A DNA stretch of 64,000 nucleotides from Lactuca virosa (lineage: Eukaryota; Streptophyta; Magnoliopsida; Asterales; Asteraceae): assembly GCA_928212115.1 (NCBI GenBank), contig CAKMRJ010000001.1, forward strand, positions 360,011,840 to 360,075,839. Direction: 5' to 3'. The translations under genes and the position numbers were made by a program. Below the pieces are notes generated by a model. That model searched no databases. It was not told the DNA's origin and saw nothing but the letters and a program-made list of their open reading frames with translations. The first letter of the stretch is position 1; every line of letters starts with the position of its first letter. Positions 1 to 9,393 of this stretch are shown piece by piece.

Positions 1-84
1 TTACTGTTTCATTGTTTAGCCCACATAGTTGTTGAAATCGTAAGTTCTGAATCCGTAAGTCAAAGTCTTTTATTCAAACAAAGC

Positions 85-227
85 GTTCAATCTCACGTCG
101 ATTACGAATTCTTATTGGATTTCATCATTCTCGATTTTTGTCGCTAGTCGCTTTGTTCTTGTTCGTGTGTTTTGTTCAATCTCACGTCGATTACGAATTC
201 TTATTGGATTTCATCATTCTCGATTTT
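85..227 (+). repeat. 54-bp direct repeat, period 89
   Basis: Positions 85-138 and 174-227 are identical over 54 bases, beginning GTTCAATCTCACGTCG and ending in TCGATTTT; the next base is a T-run length difference. A unique 35-base spacer lies between the copies. It is a local duplication inside the non-coding element interior. Confidence 0.9.
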
Positions 228-2210
228 GTTTAACGATTGATAATGATTTTTTTTCTAAAAGTGAACCATCCCTGTTATCATCGACTGAGATTTTGGATCC
301 AATATTGTTCTTTGATATTCTTATTGGTAAATCGATATTTTTTTGAGAACCGATGATGAACAGACGAAAAACATAGGGATTTTATACTGATTTTCGATTG
401 AATGTGATGTTTGATCTGGAAATCGATCTGTTGAGTCCGGAAATTGTGTTGAAGAAAATTTAATCTTGTTGTTTGGCGTTACCTGATGTCGATGGTCAGC
501 GCTAAATGTCAAAATTGGAATTGTGAACTTATTGGTGCAAACGGACTCCCTGCAAACTTAATTGCAATCGTAATCGAAAGTGTGATGTGAACGAATGAAA
601 TCGAAATTAGAACTCAATCAGAATGATTTGAGCAGATGTTCTTGGTGGTCAATGCTAAAAGTCAAAATTGGTGTGATTGGCCTTACCTGCGAACGATCTA
701 AGAATCAGAGTTAATCATCTGTGCTCGGACTTGTTTTTCCTACGAACATTCGCAACTGATTGTTCTGAGTATGCTTGGATTCGGGGATTGGCTTTGATTC
801 TCACTGTAATTGTTTGACTCGGAACAAACCGATTCGGAATCGGAGTTCCAATCGGCTCGGAACTGTAATAATTGATCGTGTCGATTTGATTCGGAATAGT
901 TATTGCGAACTAGTGCTCGGAACGATGGGGCTGATCGGAATCGGAATTTTGGTTATCGTTTGCGAGCATTCGGAATCAGGTCGTTTTGCTATGTTCGCAT
1001 TTACTGGCCACAGTGGAATTGTTGTGAATGGCCTCACCCACGAACTTCAAAATTAAGATCAGAATTGGAATGAGATGTTGTATGGCCTGACATTCTTAAC
1101 GATGCGAGAAGGGATGTTTGGAGTTTGGAAATATTGGTTGATCTCCGAATTGGTCTTTGGAATTAAGTCGTTGTTGCTGTTCGTTCGTATTTAATCAAAT
1201 GGGGAAGAAGATGTCAAAGTTTCATTTTTGGTCCCTGCAACTTCAGCGATTTGATGGTTCTGACCCCTGTATTTTTTGTGATTTGGCACTTTTGATTATA
1301 TTCAGAAATATTTACAAATGAAGGAAAAATTGATGCAGAATTACATTTTCAGTCCCAGAATTTCAGCAAAGTGACAGTTTCAGCCAATTTTTCGAAAAGT
1401 TTGCAAATTTGAGGGCTGGTGAACAGTTTTGGATTTTTTAGTGCACATATTTTTTCGTGAACAGAAAATTAAGGATGCCATCAAGTCTTTGCGGTTCGGA
1501 AAGTCGTTTTTCGTGATAACGTCAAATTTTTTCAACTATTTCGGATTTTATACTTCATCGTTTATATCATTTTGTCGCGGGGGAGCATAGTAATTTTTTT
1601 TATCCATTCAAGATCATTCTCATGACCATTCGAAGGCTTTATAATCACGTTTTTTTATTATAAATCGGGGGAGAATTTGGTATGGCCATTCGAAATTGGA
1701 TTTGTGACTTTTCAAATTTGAAGATTTTTTATAAAGCTTGTGGTAGAATTATGAAGGTAGCTTTTACAGTAGCAGTTCTTCATCGAGCTCTTCTAAGGAC
1801 TTGATATATCTCCGACTTCTAGTATTTTATCGATCAAGTGGCGTTACAAATCTTAAAATTTGGGTTGTTACATGATAATTTTTGGTGACTTATATCATTA
1901 GCTTATTTGAAGATCATTGTGACTTGGAGGGGAAGTTTTTCAAAGACAAGAAGTGATTTGGTTTCTTAATTCTGAAATGGGTTTTTATGGCGGGTTTGGC
2001 TTGATTGAAGATCTTTGGGATTACATTATAAAATGAAGTTTAAAGACATTACTTCAGTGCTTGGTTTATATATCCTAGAACTCGTTTTTGAAGACTATTG
2101 AAGAATCAAGATTCGGGATTGCTTCAAATATTCGTCGTCGCGAGATCATTTCTTATTTGCTAGATGCTTGTTTTGGAAGTTGAAGCATTGCCATCCATTC
2201 CATACTTTGA

Positions 2211-2219
2211 GGGGGAGAT
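2211..2219 (+). other. Polypurine tract of the leftmost Copia-type element
   Basis: GGGGGAGAT immediately precedes the LTR start TGTAGAG. This is the usual plus-strand primer position in plant Copia elements. Confidence 0.8.
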
Positions 2220-2529
2220 TGTAGAGTTTCAAAGTACTCCATGGATTATGGCAATGGGCCCCCTTGATGAAGTGTAGGTTAAAAGCCGAAGACTTGTCTT
2301 TTCCCTATAAATGGGCATGCATTATTCACAGTTAGGGTTAAGAGTGAGGCAAAATGTAGCCGCCACATTGTGAGGTTTCTTGTAGAGTTAGATTCTTATT
2401 CCTTAAAGTGTAATCCGTTCCTCATAATTGAATAAATCGAGTGATCATTCGACATATTTTCATATTTGTGTTTGTTCTTATTTTCCGCATTTTGTTCATC
2501 AAATCACAATTAGGGTTTTATTCCCAACA
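2220..2529 (+). mobile_element. 3' LTR (310 bp) of the leftmost Copia-type element
   Basis: The LTR runs from TGTAGAG to CCCAACA. It has a TATA-like CCCTATAAATGGG near 2303 and an AATAAA near 2432, which fits U3-R-U5 order on the plus strand. Its right border interrupts the G1 integrase frame exactly, after the residues corresponding to APFEA. The right flank begins GGCCT; the matching left copy of the target duplication is outside the window. Confidence 0.85.
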
Positions 2530-3354
2530 GGCCTCAAAAGGAGCGACCCTTATGCTGGTGTGATAGTTGTTGTTGTACGAGAATTCAATCAAGGGCAAGT
2601 GGGTATCCCATGACTTGCCGAAATCAATCACACAGGCTCGGAGTATGACTTCGAGTGTTTGGATGGTTCGTTCGCTTTGGCCATCGGTTTGAGGGTGGTA
2701 AGCGGTGCTCATGTCTAGCTGTGTTCCCGTAGTCTTCTGGAGTGACTGCCAAAATTGTGAGGCGAATCTACTATCCGGATCCGTGATTATAGGTATCGGC
2801 ACTCCGTGGAGTCTCACGATCTCTTTGATATAGATCCGTTTTAGTCTTTCCATCTTGTACGATTCTTTTATTGGCAGGAAATGAGCGGATTTAGTTAACC
2901 TATCGACAATCACCCAGATAGCATTTAATCCGTCTTCTGTCTTAGGTAATTTTGTTATGAAGTCCATAGTAATCCTTCCCCATTTCCACTCGGGTATTAC
3001 TGGCTGTTGCAATAGTTCTGAGGGCTTTTGGTATTCCACTTTCACCTTGGCGCAAGTGAGACACTTGCCCACGTAAGTGGTGATCTCTGCCTTCATATTT
3101 GGCCACCAATAATGCTGCTTTATGTCCAGGTACATCTTATCCAAACCCGGATGGATAGAATATCGCATTTTATGGGCTTCGTTCATGACTATCTCTCTGA
3201 ATTCCCCAAGTTTAGGGACCCATATTCTATTCATGAAGCAGTAAGTTCCATCCTCACTGGCTTCAAAGTTCTTACCCATCCCACGCAGTGTTTCATTTGT
3301 GGCGTTCTCCGGCTTCAATGCATCTGTTTGGGCTCCCTTGATCTGTGAGGTTAG
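2530..3354 (-). pseudogene. G1 Ty3/gypsy integrase, interrupted at its C-terminal side
   Basis: This is the integrase of the host element G1, read on the minus strand, which would catalyse insertion of element cDNA. The zinc-binding domain is visible (His side in NEAHK..HPG, then CLTCAK). The D,D,E core is present: MDFITKLP, IITDPDSRF and SERTIQ. The frame is open for about 266 residues and is then cut by the LTR ending at 2529, so the domain C-terminus and any chromodomain lie off the window. The upstream end (SLPPNLTDQGS...) is fused directly to the reverse transcriptase because RNase H is missing. Family resemblance is to plant Tekay/Del chromoviruses; the clade is an inference. Confidence 0.9.
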
Positions 3355-3957
3355 GTGGGAGTGAATGGTTATTGATGAAGACGATTACAAATTTATCGAG
3401 GAATGGGCGGCAGACTCGATTCATGAGGTTCATAAATGCAGCGGGGGCATTTGTTAGACCGAAGGGCATTACAACAAATTCGTAATGACCAGATCGATTT
3501 CGGAAAGCAGTTTTTGGAATATCCTTTCCTCGGACTCGAAATTGATGATAACCGGATCTTAGATCTATTTTAGAGAAATAACTAGCTCCTTGAAGCTGGT
3601 CGAATAGGTCGTCAATCTGAGGGAGTGGGTATCGGTTTTTTTTAACAGTGAGCTTATTTAGTTCCCTATAATCGATGCACATTCTGAGGATCTGTATCTT
3701 TTCTTGGCGAACAAGACTGGGGCTCCCCAGGGTGAGAAGCTTGGTTTGATGAATCCGTTGCTCAACAATTTGCTTATTTGACTGGATAACTCCTGCATTT
3801 CGGCGGGAGCTAGCCTGTAGGGTGATTTGGCAATTGATGTGGCTCCTGTTATTAGGTCGATTCGAAATTCAAACTGTCTTTCTGGGGGGGGGGGGTATTC
3901 CCGGAAGGTCTTCAGGAAATACATTCGGAAAGTCGCATGCCACTGGGATGTCTTAAA
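3355..3957 (-). pseudogene. G1 Ty3/gypsy reverse transcriptase, C-terminus and RNase H deleted
   Basis: The RT fingers and palm are clear on the minus strand: YRLAPAEMQEL, SPWGAPVLF, CIDYRELNKLT, YPLPQIDDLFDQLQG, FSKIDLRSGYHQ, FGLTNAPAAFM. The catalytic box expected as FIDD reads FINN, and the next residues belong to the region just before integrase. Roughly the RT thumb plus the whole RNase H domain are therefore absent, with the reading frame kept. The frame is further broken by a run of 12 G (3884-3895) and by a shift near 3690. The protein cannot be active. Confidence 0.9.
3884..3895 (+). repeat. G12 homopolymer in G1 pol
   Basis: A run of 12 G on the plus strand encodes a proline run just upstream of the RT domain. 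It coincides with the loss of the pol reading frame, so slippage here is a plausible lesion, or a sequencing length error. Confidence 0.7.
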
Positions 3958-4268
3958 TGTTGATTTCTTCTTTGGCTTTGTCTACAACATGAGCGAGGAA
4001 CGCATAGTTCTTCGTGTGGAGGCACTTCTGTGCCTTGATGCACGAGATGAGACGAAGATTGGCACCCGGCTTATCGTCGTAGAAAATTAGGGTTTCGTGA
4101 TTGGGGAGGTGAAGGCGAACGACCTTCTCGTGGCACATAATATCAGCACGGTGGGGGCTTAACCAATCCATGCCGATTATCACATCAAAACTCCTAATAT
4201 TTACTGGCATCAAATCTATTTGAAATGAATGGTTGTTTAGTGTTAATGTACACCCTACATGAATATCT
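3958..4268 (-). pseudogene. G1 aspartic protease, C-terminal half
   Basis: The minus strand encodes the C-terminal part of the pol protease and linker: SFDVIIGMDWL, then HRADIMCHEKVVRL. The upstream half with the catalytic motif lies at 11847-12063; Copia-1 separates the two. Removing Copia-1 and one copy of its target duplication restores the expected order of residues across the break. A TAA stop follows EEINI at the left end, before the RT region. Confidence 0.85.
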
Positions 4269-5127
4269 TGTTAGATTAGGTGTCTAAGCTCATAACTATA
4301 ATTGGTATGTAGTTGAATTGATAGCAGCACAGTCCTTTTGGGTTGCCCTCAAACCTAGCAACTGGACAAGGAAATTATGAAAGGAGAGATATTAATTTAT
4401 AAGATTAATAAATTAATATAAATGATTTATTAATATGTTAAAAGATTAATATATTAATTAGAAATCATTATGTTTAATTAATAGTTAGCCAGAAATTAAT
4501 CAGAATTAATTTTGGGGTTAAAAGTATTAATTATAAAGTGTAGGGACTAGTTTGCAATTATCAGATAGTTGAGTGGAAGGCTCCAGAACCTCCTTGGAAG
4601 GAGGTGGACGAAATCTATAGGGGAAACCCTAAGGATTTCGTCCAAGGGGCTTTGGATAAGGCCTTTGGATTAGCTTAGGCCCCAAGCAAAGGAGTATTAG
4701 GGTTTTCCCTAAACCCTAGATCCCTCAACTATATAAGGAGCCTCCCAGCTCCTGAATTCGCCCACTCCTTCATTGGTGAAACCCTAGGGCCGAAAATTGC
4801 ATACTCCCTCTCTCTCTCTCTCCTTCTAATTTCCTTCTTGCTAGCTCTTGGGTGTGATTCCGTTAGAGGCATTACATTTGTGGTGCTAAGCTTCCAAGAA
4901 GATCAAGATCAAGATCAAGAGGATTGTCAATTGTTTGCTATAACAATTGAAAGGTAGGTAACTCTTAAACTCTAGTTTGTTAATTTCGAAATTAGCCTCT
5001 CTCCTCTAGGGTTCTTGTTTTTCAATTCAAAGTTATATGTTCAATAGTTAAAACATAGATCCAAAGTAGGTTGCATGTGAACTTAGGAATTGTTTTCTAG
5101 TTTATTTGTTTCACCTAAAACTCATCA
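4269..5127 (+). mobile_element. Copia-1 5' LTR (859 bp)
   Basis: It starts TGTTAGATTAGG and ends ACTCATCA. A TATA box (CTATATAAGG, 4729-4738) lies in a region shared with the 3' LTR, followed by a TC microsatellite (about 4804-4822) and a short GATCAA repeat (about 4900-4920). The promoter would drive plus-strand transcription through gag. Confidence 0.93.
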
Positions 5128-5128
5128 G

Positions 5129-5143
5129 TGGTATCAGAGCCAT
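5129..5143 (+). other. Copia-1 primer binding site for tRNA-Met
   Basis: TGGTATCAGAGCC lies one base after the LTR end. It is complementary to the 3' end of initiator tRNA-Met, the usual minus-strand primer of plant Copia elements. Confidence 0.95.
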
Positions 5144-5997
5144 TGTTTGTTTTAAATTGAATTTCTATAATAGTTGAATTGCAAATTAGGGTTTATAGCC
5201 ATTAAACCCTAAATGCCAAAATTTTCGTTTTTAGGGTTTTTAGTTCAAAGGGTTTTTCGAAAAAACCTAGCCTCCATGAACCCTAATCGAAATTAGGGTT
5301 AGGGTTTTGGAAACCCTAGCCTCCTCCCTTAAATTTCGAAATTTGCTTGTTATTTTAGGGTTTTATCTTATTTTGGATAATTATTACTTGATTGGATAAT
5401 TATTACCTAATTGGATAATTGAGAAAAATAAGGAAATTATCCTTTACCCTATTTTTCGAAATCTAGAGGGTTAAGGATTAGGATTAAATTAATTGTTTAA
5501 TTTGATTAGATAATCCTTACAAGATTTAATAGATTAATTAAAAGTTAATTAATAGATAATTATTAAATCTAGTTATTTGGTTTATTTTAAATTTAAATTA
5601 ATAGTTTAATTTTTCGAAATTTATATATAAACCTTAAAGTTTTAAAAAGTTTAAAACACACCTTATATATGTATTATAATTAAAAGGTTAATATTATATA
5701 TGTATAAGAATATGGTTAGTCAAATCGCTACTATGCCTCATTCACGAAGCTAGTCTATAAGGGGGGTACAAGGAAACTGCCTATAAAATGGTAGTTGAAT
5801 GGGTGTCAACTCTCACCCACCGCTTCCTTGATTAGTGGAGGGTCGTTAGCAGAACGGGTTTGATAGGACAACTACATCTCATTAAAAGTATAATGTTATT
5901 AAATAAAGTACTAGAACATTATTTTACAAAATCCCAACTCTAGTTACTTTAGGAAAAATGTGAAAAGTATGCTAATCCATGAAATTGCACATTATGC

Positions 5998-6056
5998 TTT
6001 ATTGGTCGTTAGTGGAGCGTGTGTGAATTACCAGCACACTAATAGTCACTAATAAA
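5998..6056 (+). other. Class II hairpin, first copy in Copia-1 leader
   Basis: Inner arms TTAGTG (6009-6014) and CACTAA (6037-6042) enclose a loop starting GAGCGTGTGTG and ending TTACCAGCA. Outer arms TTTATT (5998-6003) and AATAAA (6051-6056) can also pair. The loop is shared with the second copy while the arms are different but still complementary. Confidence 0.7.
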
Positions 6057-6080
6057 GAGTAGTAATGGGTATCTCATAAT

Positions 6081-6133
6081 TATCATTTTGATGGAGCGTG
6101 TGTGGTTTACCAGCACATCAATAGTTAATGATA
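6081..6133 (+). other. Class II hairpin, second copy in Copia-1 leader
   Basis: Inner arms TTGATG (6088-6093) and CATCAA (6116-6121) enclose nearly the same loop as the first copy. Outer arms TATCATT and AATGATA pair. Relative to the first copy both arms have changed in a compensatory way. Confidence 0.7.
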
Positions 6134-6173
6134 AAGACAATGAGGTTACCAAGCACATTTGCATGGTTATTCA

Positions 6174-6215
6174 CATCTTGTTTGTGATCCTCGGCATCCC
6201 AGTCACAAATAGATG
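6174..6215 (+). other. Class I hairpin H1 in Copia-1 leader
   Basis: Arms CATCT/AGATG and TTTGTG/CACAAA enclose the 17-base loop ATCCTCGGCATCCCAGT. The identical loop occurs in Copia-2 on different outer arms, and a related loop on TTCAATGA/TCATTGAA arms occurs in Copia-3. Confidence 0.75.
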
Positions 6216-6345
6216 AGCATAATCCGAGATTAAAACATGCCATTGAATAGTTTCAATGTATCTCAAAAGAATTAGGAATTTCACTTCGTTTATTTCGTCT
6301 AATGGTGGAATTGGTGAATCGTCATTCACCTACCTTTATGAAATT

Positions 6346-6381
6346 TACACTTGGATCTCGGCATCCCATTTCTAAGTTGTG
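6346..6381 (+). other. Class I hairpin H2 just upstream of Copia-1 gag
   Basis: The loop core CTCGGCATCCC is flanked by short arms around ACTT/AAGT. The pairing is weak here, but the orthologous site in Copia-2 has a 14-bp stem with a single mismatch. Confidence 0.55.
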
Positions 6382-6471
6382 AATCTTCATAGTTGGATCC
6401 TAGCCTTAATATCACTTTTGGGTGTTTTATTAAGGATTCAATCGACTAACTTGATTTCTCCCGTTTTGAAG

Positions 6472-7209
6472 ATGTCAAAGTATGACAACTATGGTCTTCC
6501 CAAATCCCATGGAACAAGCCTTCCGCATGAAGATGATATTCCACGATTCGATCGAGGAACACAAGATCATGCTTCACTTCCTCCACCTCCTCCTATTGTT
6601 CTCCTTAACCCACAAGTTCAAAGGCTTGAAAAGTTCAAACTCACTCAATCCCTTTTGGCAAGTAAACATGAAGAAGGAAAGTCAGTGTGTGCACACGTCT
6701 TAGAGATGAAGTCACACATTGATAGGTTAAGAATGTTGGGAGTCATTGTCTGTGAGGAGCTGGCTGTTGACTGGGTTCTTCAGTCGCTTCCTGACTCATA
6801 TAGTGAGTTCGTAAGAGAGCACTATATGTTAGACCACAACGTGACCCTCATCGATCTCACCTATTTGCTTATTGCTGCTGAATCAACGATGATTTGGCGC
6901 ACTAGAAAAGCAAAGTTGATTGGTGGATCTGCCTTCCAGACCTCTATGGATATAGGCAATGGCAACGAAAGGCATGCCATGATCGAAAAGTTTGATCATA
7001 AGAAAAAGGCAAAGTCTGAAGTAGTCCCGTGTACTGTTCCAAAAGAGTCAATTTGTTTTTATTGCCAAGAGAAGGGGCATTGGAGACGAAGCTGCCCAGT
7101 CTACCTGAGAGATCTAAGAGATGGTAGAGTCAAGAAGTATGGCTCTACTTCAGGTAAAATCCACTATCTAACTCCGTTAAGTTCCTATTCATTGATTCTT
7201 AATACATAA
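6472..7209 (+). CDS. Copia-1 Gag-like protein with one CCHC zinc knuckle
   Basis: An uninterrupted frame of 245 codons from ATG at 6472. I chose this start over the in-frame ATG at 6379 because the Copia-2 gag aligns from the equivalent MS codons and 6379 lies in the conserved leader. The middle (KFKLTQSLLASKHEEGKSV, LQSLPDSYSEFV) is the UBN2-type Gag core. Near the C-terminus CFYCQEKGHWRRSCP is a C-x2-C-x4-H-x4-C knuckle for RNA binding. The product would form the cytoplasmic particle that packages element RNA. It is the only intact retroelement ORF in the window; the frame ends before any protease, so pol functions would have to come from another element. Confidence 0.82.
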   Translation: MSKYDNYGLPKSHGTSLPHEDDIPRFDRGTQDHASLPPPPPIVLLNPQVQRLEKFKLTQSLLASKHEEGKSVCAHVLEMKSHIDRLRMLGVIVCEELAVDWVLQSLPDSYSEFVREHYMLDHNVTLIDLTYLLIAAESTMIWRTRKAKLIGGSAFQTSMDIGNGNERHAMIEKFDHKKKAKSEVVPCTVPKESICFYCQEKGHWRRSCPVYLRDLRDGRVKKYGSTSGKIHYLTPLSSYSLILNT

Positions 7210-8828
7210 TGTGATAAGATTACATTTGAATGTTTTGCAGGATCAGAGAAAAGAGAGGAAGCTTGATGGAAAAGCAAGATGAGTCTGATCACGAAGAAAT
7301 GGATCACGGTCGCATGGATTCGAAGATCAGATTTTGAGCTTAGAAAGTTATGATAGATTTGTTAGGAATATTTGATTACATAGTTTTTCAGTTGATTTTG
7401 CATTGTAAGGACACGTTTTCCGCTGCTTTTATGAATAAAATAAATTTTGGTTTGAATAATTTTATATATCCTTGCAATGAAATCGTTATGAAAAATTGAT
7501 GTTTATGTATTACTACAATGAATGGATTTGATTCTTAATTATGTTATTTGTGGAAATGTCGAGAATTTGCCAAATAAGGGAAGATTCTCATCGCCCAAGT
7601 TTCAATTGGACAGAAACTTGGAATCATACAACTAAGTTGCGTGATGAATGAGAAACTTCATATTTGGAAATTAGACTAATTCTTTGGCAAAGTGTCAAGA
7701 GAAGGACTAGGAGATCGAGTACACTAGGTTGTGCGTTGATCAAGTCCACCACAAGAGTGATAAAGATATTCATCATGATTTACTAAAGTTTAGTAAATAT
7801 GGTTATACTTATAAGATTAAGTATAATTCTGAGTTGATCGAAAGAGTTTCAATCAATAGCAAAACGAATAAGAAGAATCAAGTAGGCAGAAAGATAAAAG
7901 TTTCTCTATTCTAAGAAGAAGGGAGAGTACCTTTTATTGTGTTTTATGATAGGTCTTAATGATTAAGAACTATTTCTCAATTGGTCCTCTAAGTGAGTCT
8001 TAGTGCATTTGCATGTCTAAGAAGAGGAATCGAGAATTATGGACATAGTTAAATCAATAAGTCAATCGTACTTCGTTCTAATATCAAGTCTTAAGAGTCA
8101 TACTCCAAGATTGTGACTTGAGTGACACGTCTTTAGTAGGTTTATAACACTCAACAAATGTGGAATTGGAAAAAGTCTTCTTATTCCTGCACATTTGAGA
8201 TTGGTAAGTTGTGATGTCTTGGATAAGACAAAGATCAACTAGAACCAATTATGTGAAGTGATAGTCTTGATAAAAACTACACTAACTCTTGAATATTTGT
8301 TTTGTCAAGGAATGTTTCTTGACAAGAGAATCTTATATGTCAAGGAGTCAGTGGGAGTCTTAATGGTCTTGAAAGGTTTCAGGAACAAATCAAGAGTTAA
8401 ACCTAGTTGATCATCACTAGCACACGACTTGAGGTTTAAAGCCTATCGTGGATGACATACTCCTTTTCTGTGCCATTCCAATTGAGTTAATTATGCATGT
8501 GAGTACTATGAGTTCTCATGTGAATGCATAAAGACAAAGCACCCTGATCAATGGAAAGTACATTGATAAGTAAGGATGAGTTGCTAAACCACTTGGAAGA
8601 CATGGTGGGCACTCGTGTTACCATGAGGCAAGAAATCGAGATTGAGCACGTTCGGTCCATATGAGTTTGGATTTGTCGCAAACTTTGGTTTTGGCAAATT
8701 CACATGGATAGGAACACATACACCATAAAATCTAAGTGGCAAAAGGTTTCCCTCCTTCATGAAAATGATTGTGAGGAAATGCTTTCACTAAGAGAGATTT
8801 TAAGAAGACAACAATTGTGAAAATTGTA

Positions 8829-8882
8829 TTCTCAAATTCGATTATGATTACGGCATCCCTCTTCATAGTTCGAATTGTGAGA
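8829..8882 (+). other. Class I hairpin H3 in the decayed pol of Copia-1
   Basis: Arms TTCTCAAATTCGATTATG and CATAGTTCGAATTGTGAGA pair over most of their length around the loop ATTACGGCATCCCTCTT (8847-8863). The orthologous Copia-2 hairpin (18230-18286) has a different stem. Confidence 0.75.
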
Positions 8883-9337
8883 TTTGGCAATTAGTCTGAA
8901 CATTTGGGACTTAGTAACATAAGTTCCGAATTTGTCTAGACACACATATGAGCTTTCTAAGGCAAAGGTGTATGAGTTTAAGAAGCTTAGATAAAGGCTT
9001 ATCAAAGCATTAGGTATTAGAAATATGAACTTAAGGAATTCAATAAGCATTGTTTTCTGGAAGTTAAATTGTTTTCTGAATACATGTCAAAGCTAGTGGG
9101 AGCATAAGTGTTATGCTGGTAAGAAAATAATCATCATGTTATTGGGAGCATGATTATTATGGTAAGTATTGCAAGTTAGCAATATTAATTATAGAAAACA
9201 AAGATTCACTTTGCAAAGTTGCAATGGTTGAAAAGTTGTTTTGCTATAATTAAGGGAGAGAATATTATACTTCGTTTCAAAATTCTAAAGCTTAGATCGA
9301 GAAACGTTAATAAATTTAGTCAAGGATACATAGTGCA

Positions 9338-9393
9338 TTCTCAAAATTCGATTATGATTACGACATCCCTCTTCATAGATCGAATTGTGGGAA
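9338..9393 (+). other. Class I hairpin H4 in the decayed pol of Copia-1
   Basis: The loop ATTACGACATCCCTCTT is held by arms containing AATTCGATTATG and CATAGATCGAATT. It is close in sequence to H3, so one may have arisen from the other. Confidence 0.72.

Larger units (their letters stand above)
1..2219 (+). mobile_element. Internal region (3' part) of a Copia-type LTR element with no coding capacity
   Basis: This stretch leads into a polypurine tract and a 3' LTR, so it is the inner part of a plus-strand element whose 5' end lies off the left edge. I find no gag or pol homology. The only open frames are short (for example 775-1056) and look like chance, being rich in a reiterated CGGAATCGG-type phrase. 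It may be a large non-autonomous derivative (LARD-like) or an eroded element; I cannot tell which. The element sits in the integrase gene of the gypsy element G1. Confidence 0.6.
5144..6471 (+). other. Copia-1 non-coding leader with conserved structured segments
   Basis: No ORF is present between the primer site and gag. The first 250 bases hold at least six telobox-like AAACCCTA/TTAGGGTTT motifs (5185-5365). The block 5733-5862 is highly similar to the Copia-2 leader, including ACTGCC...GGTAGT complementary arms and the phrase CACCGCTTCCTTGA. Further down are paired hairpins annotated separately. This leader is better conserved between Copia-1 and Copia-2 than most of their pol sequence, which argues for a function in RNA packaging, dimerisation or translation. 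The function itself is an inference. Confidence 0.75.

Noticed and set aside
775..1056. 93-codon plus-strand ORF as a small gene
   Set aside because: Reiterated CGGAATCGG-like phrases, no homology I recognise, inside a non-coding element interior.
5185..5365. Interstitial telomere repeat
   Set aside because: Motifs are dispersed and in both orientations, not a head-to-tail TTTAGGG array.
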